64,000 nucleotides of DNA from JAOPZW01 sp963835295 (GCA_963835295.1 CAWIEX010000011.1:186001-250000), one strand, 5' to 3'. Counted from the first letter of the stretch, positions 37,320 through 46,961 are shown. Translations and numbers: made by a program. The notes: generated by a model not told the origin, from the letters alone.

Positions 37320-39055
37320 CAGATCGCGGCTGGCTGGCCGAACATCTCGCCCAGCCGCGCGGCGATCGCCAGGTCGCCCTCCATGTCCAAGCGGCCGGTC
37401 AGCAGCGCCTTGCCGGGGTCGAGGTCGCCGCCGGCCAGGCGCACGAAGTCGACGACGCCGAGCTTGAGCGTCAGCGCCGGGGCGCTGGCGCTGCCGGGCC
37501 GCACGGTCGCGCCCTCGGGCCCGAGCGTGACCGTCCAGCTCACGAGCTCGCCGTTCGAGCGCCGCAGGTCGTACTGCAGGTCGCCGCTGAAGCCCGCGGC
37601 CTTGTCGGGCTCGTAGGCCTGCGCCATCGCGCCGAAGAGCACCTTCAGCCCGGTCGCCGAGCCGGCGGTGCGCTCCAGGCGGCGATCGTCGGAGCGCCGC
37701 ACGAAGGCCTTGAACGCCCGCTCGCCCTGCTCGGCCAGCAGCGCCTGCACCCGCGGCGCCCGCGGGCGCCCGTTGGACGGCGCGTGCCCGCGGCTCGAGT
37801 CGGCCGGGCCTGACGCGACGGGCGCGATCGAGTAGTCGGGATCGGCCACGCGCGGCGGCTCGCGGCGCGCCAGCGCCGCCGCGATCGCGGGGGCGAAGCG
37901 CTCGGCACGGCGCCCGTCGGCCTCGTCAGCGCGCTGGGCGAACTCGGGCATGACCTCGGAGGCGAAGAGCTCGATCGACTCGCAGATGTGCTCGTGGCGG
38001 TTGCGCCCGGCCTGCATGAGGAAGATGAGCTGGTCCACGCCGGCCGCCTCGTAGCGCCGGCACAGGTCGCGCACCTGCTCCGGCGAGCCGATCGCCCCGC
38101 GCAGCGAGCCGAGACCCTGCTGCAGGACGCGCACACCGAGCGGCGCCGCGTCGGCGGTGATGATCGAGCGCGCGAAGCCGACCTCGTCGCGGCGGGCCAG
38201 GAACTCCTCGTAGACGTTCGTGCGGCCCGGGCGGTGGTCGCCGAAGACGTAGTAGTGCGCCAGCGAGTAGCCGAAGAAGTGCGCGCCGTCGATGCCGCGC
38301 TCGATGGCCTGCGCCTCGTCGGGCGCGCACATCATCGGCAGCACGCAGGCCACCTGCGGGTTGACCGCGAAGCCGCCGGGCACGCAGCGCTCGCTCTCGA
38401 TGATCGCGTGGTACTCGTCGACCCACGCCTTGGCCTCCTCGGGCTCGACGAACGAGAAGCTCAGCGCGCCGATGCCCTTCTCGGCCGCCAGGCGGATCGT
38501 CTCGCGCCGCGAGCAGGCGACCCACAGCGGCGGGTGGGGCTTCTGCACCGGCTTGGGGACGACGTTGCGCGGAGGCATCGTCAGGAAGCGCCCGTCGGCG
38601 CCGGCGAACGGCTCCTCGACCATCATCCGCGCGACGACCCCGAGCAGCTCCTCCCACTGCGCGCGCTTGGTCTCGCGGTCGACGCCGAAGCCCTCGAGCT
38701 CGGCCCCGCTCGACGTCTCGCCCGTGCCGAGCTCGACGCGCCCGCCGGAGACGAGGTCGAGCATCGCGGCGGTCTCGGCCACGCGCGCGGGATGCTGGTA
38801 GCCGAGCGGGAGCGGGAGGATCCCGAGGCCCAGGCGGATGCGCTGCGTGCGCTGCGAGGCGGCGCCGAGGAACACGCCGGAGGCGCTCGAGTGCGAGTAC
38901 TCCTCGAGGAAGTGGTGCTCGACCTCCCACACCGAATCGAGCCCCACGCGGTCGGCGAGCTCGATCTGCTCGAGGGCCTCCTGGATGAGCCGCTGCTCGC
39001 CGTCGTCGCCCCACGGGCGGGGGATCTGGTGCTCGTAGAAGATCCCGAAGCGCAT
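37319..39055 (-). CDS. luciferase-like flavin monooxygenase fused to an SCP2 sterol-carrier domain
   Basis: This 578-residue protein joins two domains. Residues 1-350 are an LLM-class (F420 or FMN) TIM barrel: MRFGIFYEHQIPRPW, DRVGLDSVWEVEHHFLEEYS, RLGLGILPLPLGYQHPARVAE and GRVELGTGETSSGAELEGFG. Residues from about 455 are an SCP2/sterol-transfer-like domain (GLKVLFGAMAQAYEPDKAAGF, VDFVRLAGGDLDPGKALLTGRLDMEGD). A Pro/Arg-rich linker lies between. The fusion suggests that a lipidic substrate is presented to the oxygenase; this is inference. It is the first gene of a two-gene unit with the phosphodiesterase. Confidence 0.88.
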   Translation of the reverse strand: MRFGIFYEHQIPRPWGDDGEQRLIQEALEQIELADRVGLDSVWEVEHHFLEEYSHSSASGVFLGAASQRTQRIRLGLGILPLPLGYQHPARVAETAAMLDLVSGGRVELGTGETSSGAELEGFGVDRETKRAQWEELLGVVARMMVEEPFAGADGRFLTMPPRNVVPKPVQKPHPPLWVACSRRETIRLAAEKGIGALSFSFVEPEEAKAWVDEYHAIIESERCVPGGFAVNPQVACVLPMMCAPDEAQAIERGIDGAHFFGYSLAHYYVFGDHRPGRTNVYEEFLARRDEVGFARSIITADAAPLGVRVLQQGLGSLRGAIGSPEQVRDLCRRYEAAGVDQLIFLMQAGRNRHEHICESIELFASEVMPEFAQRADEADGRRAERFAPAIAAALARREPPRVADPDYSIAPVASGPADSSRGHAPSNGRPRAPRVQALLAEQGERAFKAFVRRSDDRRLERTAGSATGLKVLFGAMAQAYEPDKAAGFSGDLQYDLRRSNGELVSWTVTLGPEGATVRPGSASAPALTLKLGVVDFVRLAGGDLDPGKALLTGRLDMEGDLAIAARLGEMFGQPAAI

Positions 39056-39147
39056 GGCGCGTCAGCCTAGCCGTGAGGGCGTTTGCAGCGGGCGCCCCGG
39101 CGCCGCTAGGCTCGGGCGGCCCTCAGCTCTTCTCCCCAGGAGTCCCC

Positions 39148-42100
39148 ATGTCCCGCTCCGCCCGGTCCCTTCCCCTGGCCGCGCTGGTCGTCCTGTGGTG
39201 CGCGACCGCCGCGCCCGCCGCGCCGCCGGCCACCGACGGGCCGGGCGCGCTGTCGCACTTCGACCTCGCGCGCAAGGACTGCGTGGGCACGGCGCGCAAC
39301 ACAACCTCGAAGGTGTGGTTCACGGTCGCCAACGGCGTGCTGAGCGACGTCTACTTCCCGACCAACGACAACACCAACGTCGAGACGCTGCAGTACCTCG
39401 TCACCGACGGCTCGAGCTTCACCGACCTGCAGACGCGCGACACGACCTACACGGTCCAGGCCACCGACGACCGGGCGCTGACCTGTCGCGTCACGACGAC
39501 GGCCAAGAGCGGGCGCTACAAGATCGTCACCGACTACACGACCGACCCCTCGCGCCCGACCGTCCTCATCCGCTCGAAGTTCGTCGCGCTGAGGGGCCGG
39601 CTGTCCGACTACCACCTGTACGTCCGCCATGACCCGACGCTCAACGGCAATGGTGGCGGCGGCAGCGCGACAACCGCCAACGGCGGCGCCGACGACGGCG
39701 GGCTGGCCAGCGCCGGCGGCCACACCCTGCTCGTGGGCTCCGACGTGGTGACGAAGACCCAGGCCGCGAACCGCGACTACGCGATCCCCGTCTACTCGGC
39801 GCTCGACGTCAGCCGCGGCTTGCAGCAGGCGACCAACGGCTTCGCCGGCCAGCCCAGCGACGGCCTCGTCCAGCTCGACACGAGCCACGCGCTGTCCGCG
39901 CCGCACGACAGCGCCGTGCACGGCAACGTCGTGCAGGTGGGGCGCGTGGCGCTCGGCCACAGCGGCCGCTTCACCCTCGCCCTCGGCTACGGCGACACGC
40001 AGGCCAAGGCGATCTCCGCCAGCCAGGGCTCGCTGAAGCGCGGCTTCCACGAGGCCCGCCACGCCTACGAGCGCGGCTGGAACGCCTACGACGCGAGCCT
40101 CGTCAAGCCGCGGCGCCCGCACGGCACCTCGTTGCAGCACTGGAACGACATCCTCGACGAGTACTACCTCAGCGCCAACTACGTGAAGGCCGCCGAGGAC
40201 AAGACCTTCCCCGGCGCCGTCGCCGCCTCGCTGACCTCGCCGTGGGGACAGGCGGTCTCGGCCGGCGACCCGAAGAACACCTACTTCGGCTCCTACCGCG
40301 AGGTCTTCGCGCGCGATCTCTACGAGGCGTGGACGGCGGTCTTCCTGGACGGCGACCGGCACACGGCCAGGGACATGACCCGCTTCCTCTTCGAGCGCCA
40401 GCAGCAGGCCGACGGCTCGATGCCGCGCAACAGCCTGCCCAACGGCAAGCTCGCGCCCGACAGCTTCAACACCCAGCTCGACGAGTGCGCCTACCCGCTG
40501 ATCATGGCGCTGGCCGTCGGGCTCACCGACAACGGCTACTACGAGGCCCACATCGCACCGGCCGCGAACTTCGTGGCCAGCCACGGGCCGTCGTTCGGGC
40601 CCGAGCGCTGGGAGGAGCAGAGCGGCTTCTCGCCGTCGACCATCTCGGCCGAGATCGCGGGCCTCATCGCCGCCGCGATCATCGCCGACGAGAACGGCGA
40701 CCATGACTCGGCGCGCGTGTGGCGCGCCACCGCCGACGAGTTCCAGCGCAACCTCAAGAAGTGGACGCTGACCACCAACGGCCCGCTGAGCACGCACCCG
40801 TACTTCATCCGCCTCTCGAAGAACGGCGACCCCAACGAGGCGGTCGTCTACAACGTCGGCAACGGCGGCCCGGACCTCGACCAGCGCTCGGTCATCGACG
40901 CCGGCTTCCTCGAGTACGCCCGCCTGGGCCTGCTCAGGCCCGACGACGCCGACATCCTCGCCTCGCTGCCGGTGGTCGACGCGACGATCAAGCGCACCAC
41001 CGCCAGCGGCGACGGCTTCCTGCGCTACAACGGCGACGGCTACGGCGACGGCGCGACCGACGGGCATCCGTGGGCGCCGTCGAACAAGGGCACCGGCCAC
41101 CCATGGCCCGTCCTTGGCGGCGAGCGCGGCCAGTACGAGATCGACCGCGGCGCGGTCGGCTCGGCCATCGCCCGGCTGGACACGATGCGCAACATGAGCT
41201 CGGGCGTTGGCCTCATCGCCGAGCAGGTGTGGGACCTCCCCGACCTCGCGCCATCGCCCTTCGGCACCGATCCGACGGTCGCGTCGATCGGGTTCCGCAA
41301 CGGCAAGCCCGACGGCTCGGCCTCGGCGCTGACGTGGTCGGCGGGCCAGTTCGTGCGCCTCACGCTCGACACGGCGGCGGGGTCGATCCTCGACCGGCCC
41401 CGCTACACGGTCGACCGCTACATCCGCCATGCCCAGGGCCAGACCGCGCTGTCGGTGACAGCGCCGGCCGACAACATCCTCGTCGGCAACTCGGTGACGG
41501 TGACCGGCACGACGACTCCGGGCAACTCGGTCATCGTGGCGGCCACCAACACGGACACCGACTTCTCGACGTCGCTGCACACCGCCACAGTCGCCTCCGA
41601 CGGCTCCTTCTCGGTCACCATCCCGCTCGCCGGCGGCACCTACGTGCTGAACACCGCGGCCACGAGCCCGTCCGGGGCCACGGCTCGCGTCGCGCGCACG
41701 GTGGTCTTCGACCAGCCGCCGGGCACGCTGGTCTTCGCGGCCGACGATCCGGACAACGACGACAACGGGCCGGGCAACTACGCCTATCCCACCGACGCGG
41801 CCTTCCACCCCGGGGCCTTCGACATCCAGCACTTCGCGGTCTACGACGCCGGCCCGTCGGTCGTCTTCCAGCTCCGCACGCGCGACCTGACGCCGACCTT
41901 CGGCAGCCCGCTGGGCGCTCAGCTCGTCGACGTCTACGTCCACGTGCCGGGCGCGAGCGCGACCTCGACGGCCGCATCGTTCCCGGAGCGCCGCTACGCG
42001 ATCGCTCCCGCGGGCGCGTGGAGCCGCCTGATCGAGGTGCAGGGCTTCGGCCAGCGCTTCGTGGACGCCAGCGAGTCGACGCTCGGCCAGGTGGGCGTCC

Positions 42101-42423
42101 GCGGCAACGCGATCTCGCGCAACATCACGTTCGCGGTGTCCAAGGCGGCCCTCGGGACGCCGGGGCCGGGCTGGGGCTTCACCGTCGTCCTCACGGGCCA
42201 GGACGGCTTCAGCTCCGACCAGGCGCGCGGCTTCCAGCCCACGCCGCAGGGCTTCCAGTTCGGCGTGTGCGCGACGGCGAGCAGCGACCCGCACTGCACC
42301 TTCGACCCGGGGCAAGTGCCCAAGGCCGTCGACGTGCTGACGCCGACCGGCGTCGCGCAGAGCGACGAGCTCGACTACACGATCCACAACCCGGTGACGA
42401 TCGCCCCGGTGGTGGTGCCGTAG
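39148..42423 (+). CDS. secreted GH15 glucodextranase / glucoamylase
   Basis: This 1091-residue secreted enzyme has an AGGAG ribosome binding site 7 bases before the ATG and a signal peptide (LPLAALVVLWCATAAPAA). It follows the glucodextranase layout: N-terminal beta-sandwich (DCVGTARNTTSKVWFTVANG), GH15 (alpha/alpha)6 barrel with general acid Glu near residue 489 (WEEQSGFSPSTIS) and general base Glu near 691 (GLIAEQVWDLPDL), then an Ig-like domain (VTGTTTPGNSVIVAAT) and a C-terminal beta domain (FAADDPDNDDNGPGNYAYP). It releases glucose from the non-reducing ends of alpha-glucans, probably dextran or starch. It appears to be monocistronic, and the next frame follows at once. Confidence 0.92.
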   Translation: MSRSARSLPLAALVVLWCATAAPAAPPATDGPGALSHFDLARKDCVGTARNTTSKVWFTVANGVLSDVYFPTNDNTNVETLQYLVTDGSSFTDLQTRDTTYTVQATDDRALTCRVTTTAKSGRYKIVTDYTTDPSRPTVLIRSKFVALRGRLSDYHLYVRHDPTLNGNGGGGSATTANGGADDGGLASAGGHTLLVGSDVVTKTQAANRDYAIPVYSALDVSRGLQQATNGFAGQPSDGLVQLDTSHALSAPHDSAVHGNVVQVGRVALGHSGRFTLALGYGDTQAKAISASQGSLKRGFHEARHAYERGWNAYDASLVKPRRPHGTSLQHWNDILDEYYLSANYVKAAEDKTFPGAVAASLTSPWGQAVSAGDPKNTYFGSYREVFARDLYEAWTAVFLDGDRHTARDMTRFLFERQQQADGSMPRNSLPNGKLAPDSFNTQLDECAYPLIMALAVGLTDNGYYEAHIAPAANFVASHGPSFGPERWEEQSGFSPSTISAEIAGLIAAAIIADENGDHDSARVWRATADEFQRNLKKWTLTTNGPLSTHPYFIRLSKNGDPNEAVVYNVGNGGPDLDQRSVIDAGFLEYARLGLLRPDDADILASLPVVDATIKRTTASGDGFLRYNGDGYGDGATDGHPWAPSNKGTGHPWPVLGGERGQYEIDRGAVGSAIARLDTMRNMSSGVGLIAEQVWDLPDLAPSPFGTDPTVASIGFRNGKPDGSASALTWSAGQFVRLTLDTAAGSILDRPRYTVDRYIRHAQGQTALSVTAPADNILVGNSVTVTGTTTPGNSVIVAATNTDTDFSTSLHTATVASDGSFSVTIPLAGGTYVLNTAATSPSGATARVARTVVFDQPPGTLVFAADDPDNDDNGPGNYAYPTDAAFHPGAFDIQHFAVYDAGPSVVFQLRTRDLTPTFGSPLGAQLVDVYVHVPGASATSTAASFPERRYAIAPAGAWSRLIEVQGFGQRFVDASESTLGQVGVRGNAISRNITFAVSKAALGTPGPGWGFTVVLTGQDGFSSDQARGFQPTPQGFQFGVCATASSDPHCTFDPGQVPKAVDVLTPTGVAQSDELDYTIHNPVTIAPVVVP

Positions 42424-43199
42424 CGGCCGCCTTCCGGGGCTTCCCGCCCGAGGCGCTCGAGTTCCTGCGCGAGCTCGAGGCCAACAACGATCGCGAGTGG
42501 TTCAAGGAGAACCGCGCGCGCTACGACGAGCACCTCGTCGCGCCGACGCGGGCGCTCGCCGGGGATCTCTCAGACCTCGGGCGCCCGCACATGTTCCGCC
42601 CGTGGAACGACACGCGCTTTCACCCGCGCCCGCCGGTCAAGGAGCACGTCGGCCTGGCGGTCGGCTATGAGGGCGCGGGCGGCTACTACGTCGAGCTCTC
42701 GCTCGACGGGCTGCTCGTCGCCGGCGGGCTCTATCGCCCGGCGCCCGATCAGCTCGACCGCATGCGCCGCGCAATCGACGCGGGGCGCACGGCGGCGCCG
42801 CTCACACGGGCCATCGCCCGCGCGCGCGAGGCGGGGCTGGCGCTCAGCGAGCCCGAGCTCGTGCGCGCGCCGCGCGGGTATGCGGCCGACCATCCGCGGC
42901 TGGGCCTGCTGCGCTGCAAGAACCTCACGGTGACGCGCCGCCACGCCCTCGGGGCCTGGCTGCACGGCCCGAAGGCGGGCCGCACGATCCGCGAGGAGCT
43001 CGACGCCGCGACGCCGCTCGTGCGCTGGGTGCGCGAGCACGCGGGCCCGGCGCAGCACGGGCCCGGTCCTGACGGACCGAGCCCGCGCGGCAATCCGGGG
43101 AAATCCGGTCGCTGGACAACAGCGCGGGTGAGATCCTCACCGACGTCAGCGCCGGAGCGGGTCCTCGCGGCTACTCGGGCGGCATGCAGCGGCGGCTGA
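42423..43199 (+). CDS. DUF2461-family protein without a clear start and with a foreign C-terminus
   Basis: Residues FRGFPPEALEFLRELEANND, REWFKENRARYDEHLVAP, MFRPWNDTRFHPRPPVKEH and LGLLRCKNLTVTRRHALG are characteristic of the DUF2461 (TIGR02453) family of about 215 residues, of unknown function. The frame is open upstream into the glucodextranase gene, but there is no ATG, GTG or TTG in a sensible position before FRGFPPE, so the start codon is lost or damaged near 42420. The family similarity ends at about EHAGPAQHGP (43063). The frame then runs through a hairpin into unrelated residues until the stop at 43199, so the natural end has probably been replaced at the junction with the ABC gene remnant. 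Confidence 0.7.
   Translation, partial: AAAFRGFPPEALEFLRELEANNDREWFKENRARYDEHLVAPTRALAGDLSDLGRPHMFRPWNDTRFHPRPPVKEHVGLAVGYEGAGGYYVELSLDGLLVAGGLYRPAPDQLDRMRRAIDAGRTAAPLTRAIARAREAGLALSEPELVRAPRGYAADHPRLGLLRCKNLTVTRRHALGAWLHGPKAGRTIREELDAATPLVRWVREHAGPAQHGPGPDGPSPRGNPGKSGRWTTARVRSSPTSAPERVLAATRAACSGG
43058..43085. terminator. hairpin at the DUF2461 / ABC junction
   Basis: CGGGCCCGGTCC and GGACCGAGCCCG pair over 12 positions with one mismatch around TGAC. It lies at the point where DUF2461 similarity ends and could be that gene's terminator, still partly translated because the stop codon has been lost. Confidence 0.45.
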
Positions 43200-43705
43200 A
43201 CATCGGCATCGGCCTCCTGCACCGCCCGCGCCTGCTCATCCTCGACGAGCCGACCGTGGGCGTCGACCCGCAGAGCCGCAACGCGATCCTCGAGAGCGTC
43301 GAGCACCTCTCGTCCGAGGGCATGGCGGTCCTCTACACGACGCACTACATGGAGGAGGCCGAGCGCCTGTGCGACCGGATCGGCATCGTCGATCTCGGCC
43401 AGATCAAGGCCGAGGGCACGCGCGCGGAGCTCGTCGCGCTCGTGGGCGAGCACGATCGCGTCGTGATCGAGGCCAGCGGCGGGCTGGAGCGGGCGGCGAC
43501 GGCGATCGCCTCGCTCCCCGGCGTCGTGGCCGCCAGCGCGGCCGACGGGTCGCTGGCCCTCATCGTCGACGACGCGAGGACCCTGCTGCCCGAGCTCCTG
43601 CGCGCGGCCACCGAGGGCGGCGCCGCCGTCCGCGGGGTCGACGTCGACCAGCCCGACCTCGAGGCCGTCTTCCTGCACCTGACCGGCAAGGCGCTGCGCG
43701 ACTGA
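43172..43705 (+). pseudogene. ABC exporter ATPase, N-terminal half missing
   Basis: From residue YSGGMQRRLNIGIGLLHRPR (ABC signature) the sequence is a well-kept DrrA/CcmA-type ATPase: LLILDEPTVGVDPQSRN (Walker B and D-loop), VLYTTHYMEEAERLCDRI (H-loop His) and a C-terminal regulatory part to the stop at 43705. Everything before the signature is absent: there is no Walker A or Q-loop, and only about 100 bases separate the signature from the DUF2461 gene. The first ATG in frame is at 43184. The product could not bind ATP normally. The stop overlaps the start of the first permease gene (TGATG), showing that the original operon continues. Confidence 0.8.
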
Positions 43706-44860
43706 TGCGCACGGCGCTCCACATCGCCGCGAAGGACCTGCGCCAGCGCATGCGCGATCGCTCGGCCCTCCTCGTGGCGCTCGTGCTCCCCCTCGCGCTC
43801 GCGTCGATCTTCGGGCTCATCCTCCACGACGTGGGCAGCGGGCGCACCACGTTTCACTACGCGTTCGTCGACCTCGATCGCGGCGCCTCGGCGCAGGCCT
43901 TCGCGGGCCACGTCCTGGCCCCGCTCGAGCGCGAGGGCCTGCTGGACCTGCGCCGTGAGGACTCGGTCGCCGACGCGCGGCGCCTGGCCGATCGCGGCAC
44001 GGTGTCCGCGGCGATCGTCATCCCCCACGGCTTCTCGAGCGCGGTCGCGAATGGGCGCCCCGCCCGCATCGACGTCATCGGCAACGTCGACAGCGCGATC
44101 GGCTCGCTGGTGGCCGAGTCGATCGCGCGCTCGTACGGGGCACGGATCGACGGCGTGCGGATCGCCACCGCAGCCGCCGGCGGCTCGCGGCACGCCGCCG
44201 CGCTCGCGGCCGCGGCCGAGCGCCCGATCGCCATCCAGGACGTCTCGACCCAGACCAAGGAGCTCGACGCGACCACCTTCTACGCCGCCGGCATGGCCGT
44301 CTTCTTCCTCTTCTTCACCGTCCAGCTGGGGGGTCACGAGCCTGCTCGACGAGCGCCGTGACGGGACCCTGGCACGGATGCTCGCGGCGCCCGTCCACCA
44401 TGTCTCGATCCTCGTGGGCAAGCTGCTGACGAGCGTCGCGCTGGGCATCGTGAGCATGGTCGTGCTGGCGGTGGCGACCCACCTCCTGCTCGGCGCCCAC
44501 TGGGGCGATCCACTCGGCGTCGCGCTGCTGATCGTCGCGGGGGTGCTCGCAGCCACCGCCGTGATGGCGCTCGTCGCCACGCTGGCCCGGACGCCCGACC
44601 AGGCGCAGTCCTGGGGCTCCATGGCCGCGCTCGTGCTGGGGATGCTCGGCGGCTCGTTCTTCCCGATCGCCCAGCCCGGCGGCGCGCTGGCGGCGCTGAG
44701 CCTCGCCTCGCCCCATGGGTGGTTCCTGCGCGGCCTGCAGGAGCTCTCCGGTGGCGCGGGCGCGAGCGCCGCGCTCGGCCCGGCCGCGGCGATCCTCGCC
44801 TTCGCCGTCGTGGCGGGCGGGCTCGCCGCCCTGCGGGTCCATCGGCTGGTGGCGCTGTGA
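43705..44860 (+). CDS. ABC-2 type exporter permease 1, one frameshift
   Basis: This is an ABC-2 permease of about 384 residues (YhgE/DrrB style) with a first transmembrane helix (SALLVALVLPLALASIFGLIL), a large external loop, and five further helices near the C-terminus (ILVGKLLTSVALGIVSMVVL and onwards). The frame breaks near 44330 at a run of five G: FFTVQLGG is followed by VTSLLDERRDGTLARMLAAP in another frame, and removing one G rejoins them. LLDERRDGTLARML is the conserved cytoplasmic coupling segment of the family. It probably forms an exporter with permease 2 and the broken ATPase. The 3' end overlaps the permease 2 start (GTGA). Confidence 0.85.
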
Positions 44861-46012
44861 AGGCGCTGGCCATCGCCGCCACGGACCTCCGGCGCCTCCT
44901 GCGCTGGCGCGCCAACGTGTTCTTCCTGTTCCTGCTGCCGATGCTCATCATCCTGCTCCTCGGCGCGGCCTTCGGCGGGTCGTCGGCGCGCATCGGCGTG
45001 GTCGGCGGGACCGCCGTCCTCGGCCATCGCGTGATCGTCGGCGTCGATGCCCGGCGCGCCGTCGAGGTCCACCGCTTCGACGGCGAGCGCGCCCTCGAGC
45101 GGGCGGTGGCACGCAGTCGCGTGGAGGCCGGCCTGGTGGTCCCCGGCGACTACGACGCGCGCGTCCGCGCGGGCCGCGCGATCACGCTGCGCTACTTCGG
45201 GCGGCCCGACTCGTCGGCCCAGCAGCTCGCGGCCACCGTTCAGGCGGTCGCGGCCGACGAGGCCGCCGTGCTGGGCGCGGCGCGGCTCGCCGCGCGGGAG
45301 CGCGGCGAGCCCTTCGCCCGGGCCCTCGCGCGGGCGTCGGCGACCGCGGCGCACGTGCCGCGCGTGACCGTCGCGCTCACGGCCCCCGACGGCGCCGCCT
45401 ACCCGCGCGCCGAAGGCCGCTTCGCGAGCGGCGCGAGCACGCAGCTGCCGCTGTTCGTCTTCCTCAACTCGCTCAATGGGGCCGTGTGGCTGCTCGAGAC
45501 CCGCCGCCTGGGCATCGCGCGGCGCATGCTCTCCACGCCCACCTCGACACGCTCGATCCTCGCCGGGGTGCTCCTCGGTCGCCTGGCGATCGCCTTGCTG
45601 CAGGCGCTGATCATCGTGGTCGGGTCCTCGCTCTTCTTCGGCGTCGGGTGGGGCGATCCGCTGGGGACCACGGCCGTGGTCCTCGCCTTCTGCCTGGTGG
45701 CCACGGGCGCGGGGATGCTCCTCGGCGCGGTGTGCTCGACCGAGCAGCAGGCGGGGCCGATCGCCCTGCTGCTGGGCCTGTCGCTGGCCGCCTTCGGCGG
45801 CTCGACGGTGCCGCTCGAGGTCTTCCCGTCGTCCGTGCGGGCCGTGGCGCACCTCACGCCCCACGCGTGGGCCAACGACGCCTTCTCCAACCTGCTCGAG
45901 CACGGCGGCGACGTGGCCGACGTCGTCCCACAGGTGGCCGTGCTGCTCGCGTTCGCGGGCGTGGCGATCGCCCTGGCCACGTGGCGGCTGCGGCCGCGCG
46001 GTCGTGGCCTGA
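44857..46012 (+). CDS. ABC-2 type exporter permease 2, probable frameshift at the 3' end
   Basis: This is a second ABC-2 permease of about 384 residues, paralogous to the first: VFFLFLLPMLIILLLGAAFGG at the N-terminus, an external loop, ETRRLGIARRMLSTPTSTRSI as the coupling segment, and helices to VAVLLAFAGVAIALATWRL. The GTG at 44857 overlaps the stop of permease 1. The unaltered frame would run on for over 700 bases antisense to the nitrile-hydratase-like gene. Removing one C near 45992 instead gives WRLRRAVVA and a TGA at 46010-46012, matching the expected end. I therefore place the stop there. Confidence 0.75.
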
Positions 46013-46035
46013 GCGCGCGGTCCGAGCGCCGACGC

Positions 46036-46683
46036 CTACCCGCCGACCGCGGCGGGCGCCGCCGGCGCGACGACGCCGATCATGGCGTCGCGCGTGACGA
46101 GCGCGGCGAGCTCGCCCTCGGTCAGGTCCTCGGTGGCGTCGGGCCGGCGCGGGACCACGAGGTAGCGGATGTCCGCGGTCGAGTCGAGCACGCGCAGCTC
46201 GACGTCGTCCTCGAGCGTGGTGCCGAACTCGGCCAGCACGCCGCGCGGGTCGCTGACCGCGCGCGAGCGGTAGGGCAGGCTCTTGTACCAGTCGGGCGGT
46301 GGTCCGAGGAGGCCCCGCGGATAGCAGGAGCACAGCGTGCAGACGACCATGTGGTGCACGCGCTCGGTGTTCTCGACGGCCACCAGGACCGGGGCCGGCC
46401 CGGGGTCGATGCCGAGCTCACGCGCGGCCGCGCGCCCGTCGGCGAGCAGGCGCTCCTTGAAGTCGGGGTCGACCCAGGCGCGCGCGACGACGCGTGCCCC
46501 GTCGGCCGGCGTCCGGGACACGAGCCAGTCGATTCCCTCGCGCACGTCCTCGTGGCTGATGACGCCCTTCTCGACCAAGAGCGCCTCGAGCGCGCGGACG
46601 CGCGCGGCGGCCGGCGACTCGTCGCCGTCGGCGATCGGCGCGTGGTCGTGGGGGTGGTCGTGGTCGTGGTCGTGGTCGCTCAC
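46036..46683 (-). CDS. nitrile hydratase alpha / thiocyanate hydrolase gamma-type subunit, cobalt form
   Basis: This 215-residue protein is the metal-carrying subunit of the nitrile hydratase family. The metal site is VVCTLCSCYPR with C115, C118 and C120; Thr after the first Cys marks the cobalt type. Other family marks are GARVVARAWVDPDFKERLL, NTERVHHMVV, DWYKSLPYRSRAV, RYLVVPRRP and LVTRDAMIGV. An Arg (R123) stands where nitrile hydratases usually have Trp after CSCYP, a feature I associate with thiocyanate hydrolase. The N-terminus is an Asp/His chain (VSDHDHDHDHPHDHAP), possibly a metal reservoir. The GTG start overlaps the stop of the upstream subunit gene (GTGA). It would convert nitriles to amides or thiocyanate to carbonyl sulfide. 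Confidence 0.88.
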   Translation of the reverse strand: MSDHDHDHDHPHDHAPIADGDESPAAARVRALEALLVEKGVISHEDVREGIDWLVSRTPADGARVVARAWVDPDFKERLLADGRAAARELGIDPGPAPVLVAVENTERVHHMVVCTLCSCYPRGLLGPPPDWYKSLPYRSRAVSDPRGVLAEFGTTLEDDVELRVLDSTADIRYLVVPRRPDATEDLTEGELAALVTRDAMIGVVAPAAPAAVGG

Positions 46684-46961
46684 TGCGCCTCCTGGAGCCA
46701 GTGCTCGAAGACGTCGACGAAGAGGCGGTCGTCGGCGTGACCGCGGTAGTCGGGCCACACGTCGCGCTGCGCAAAGCCGACGAGGTACAGCGGCTGCTTC
46801 GGGAGGCCGTCGGCGCCGTAGGCGCGCGTCTCGGGGTTGCGATAGGCCGCGTGGACGCGCTCGACCGTGCCGGTCTTGCCCTTGAGGTAGGCCGGCGTGC
46901 GGTGGTGGCCCTGGTGCTCGCGAGCCTCGACCCGCACCCGCTGGCCGCGGCGGTAGCTCAC
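46680..46961 (-). CDS. nitrile hydratase beta, C-terminal half as a separate subunit (ScnA-like)
   Basis: This 93-residue protein equals the SH3-like C-terminal half of nitrile hydratase beta: YRRGQRVRVEAREHQGHHRT, PAYLKGKTGTVERVHAAYRNP, PLYLVGFAQRDVWPDY and the end LFVDVFEHWLQEAQ. In ordinary nitrile hydratase this is fused to an N-terminal helical half, which here is the preceding gene. Start GTG at 46961 and stop at 46680 both overlap the neighbours by four bases (GTGA), so the three subunits are translationally coupled and probably made in equal amounts. Confidence 0.85.
   Translation of the reverse strand: MSYRRGQRVRVEAREHQGHHRTPAYLKGKTGTVERVHAAYRNPETRAYGADGLPKQPLYLVGFAQRDVWPDYRGHADDRLFVDVFEHWLQEAQ

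Noticed and set aside
46013..46740. Continuation of the permease 2 frame for more than 700 bases
   Set aside because: After about 45995 the residues lose all membrane-protein character and run antisense to the nitrile-hydratase-like gene; a one-base correction gives a natural stop at 46012.
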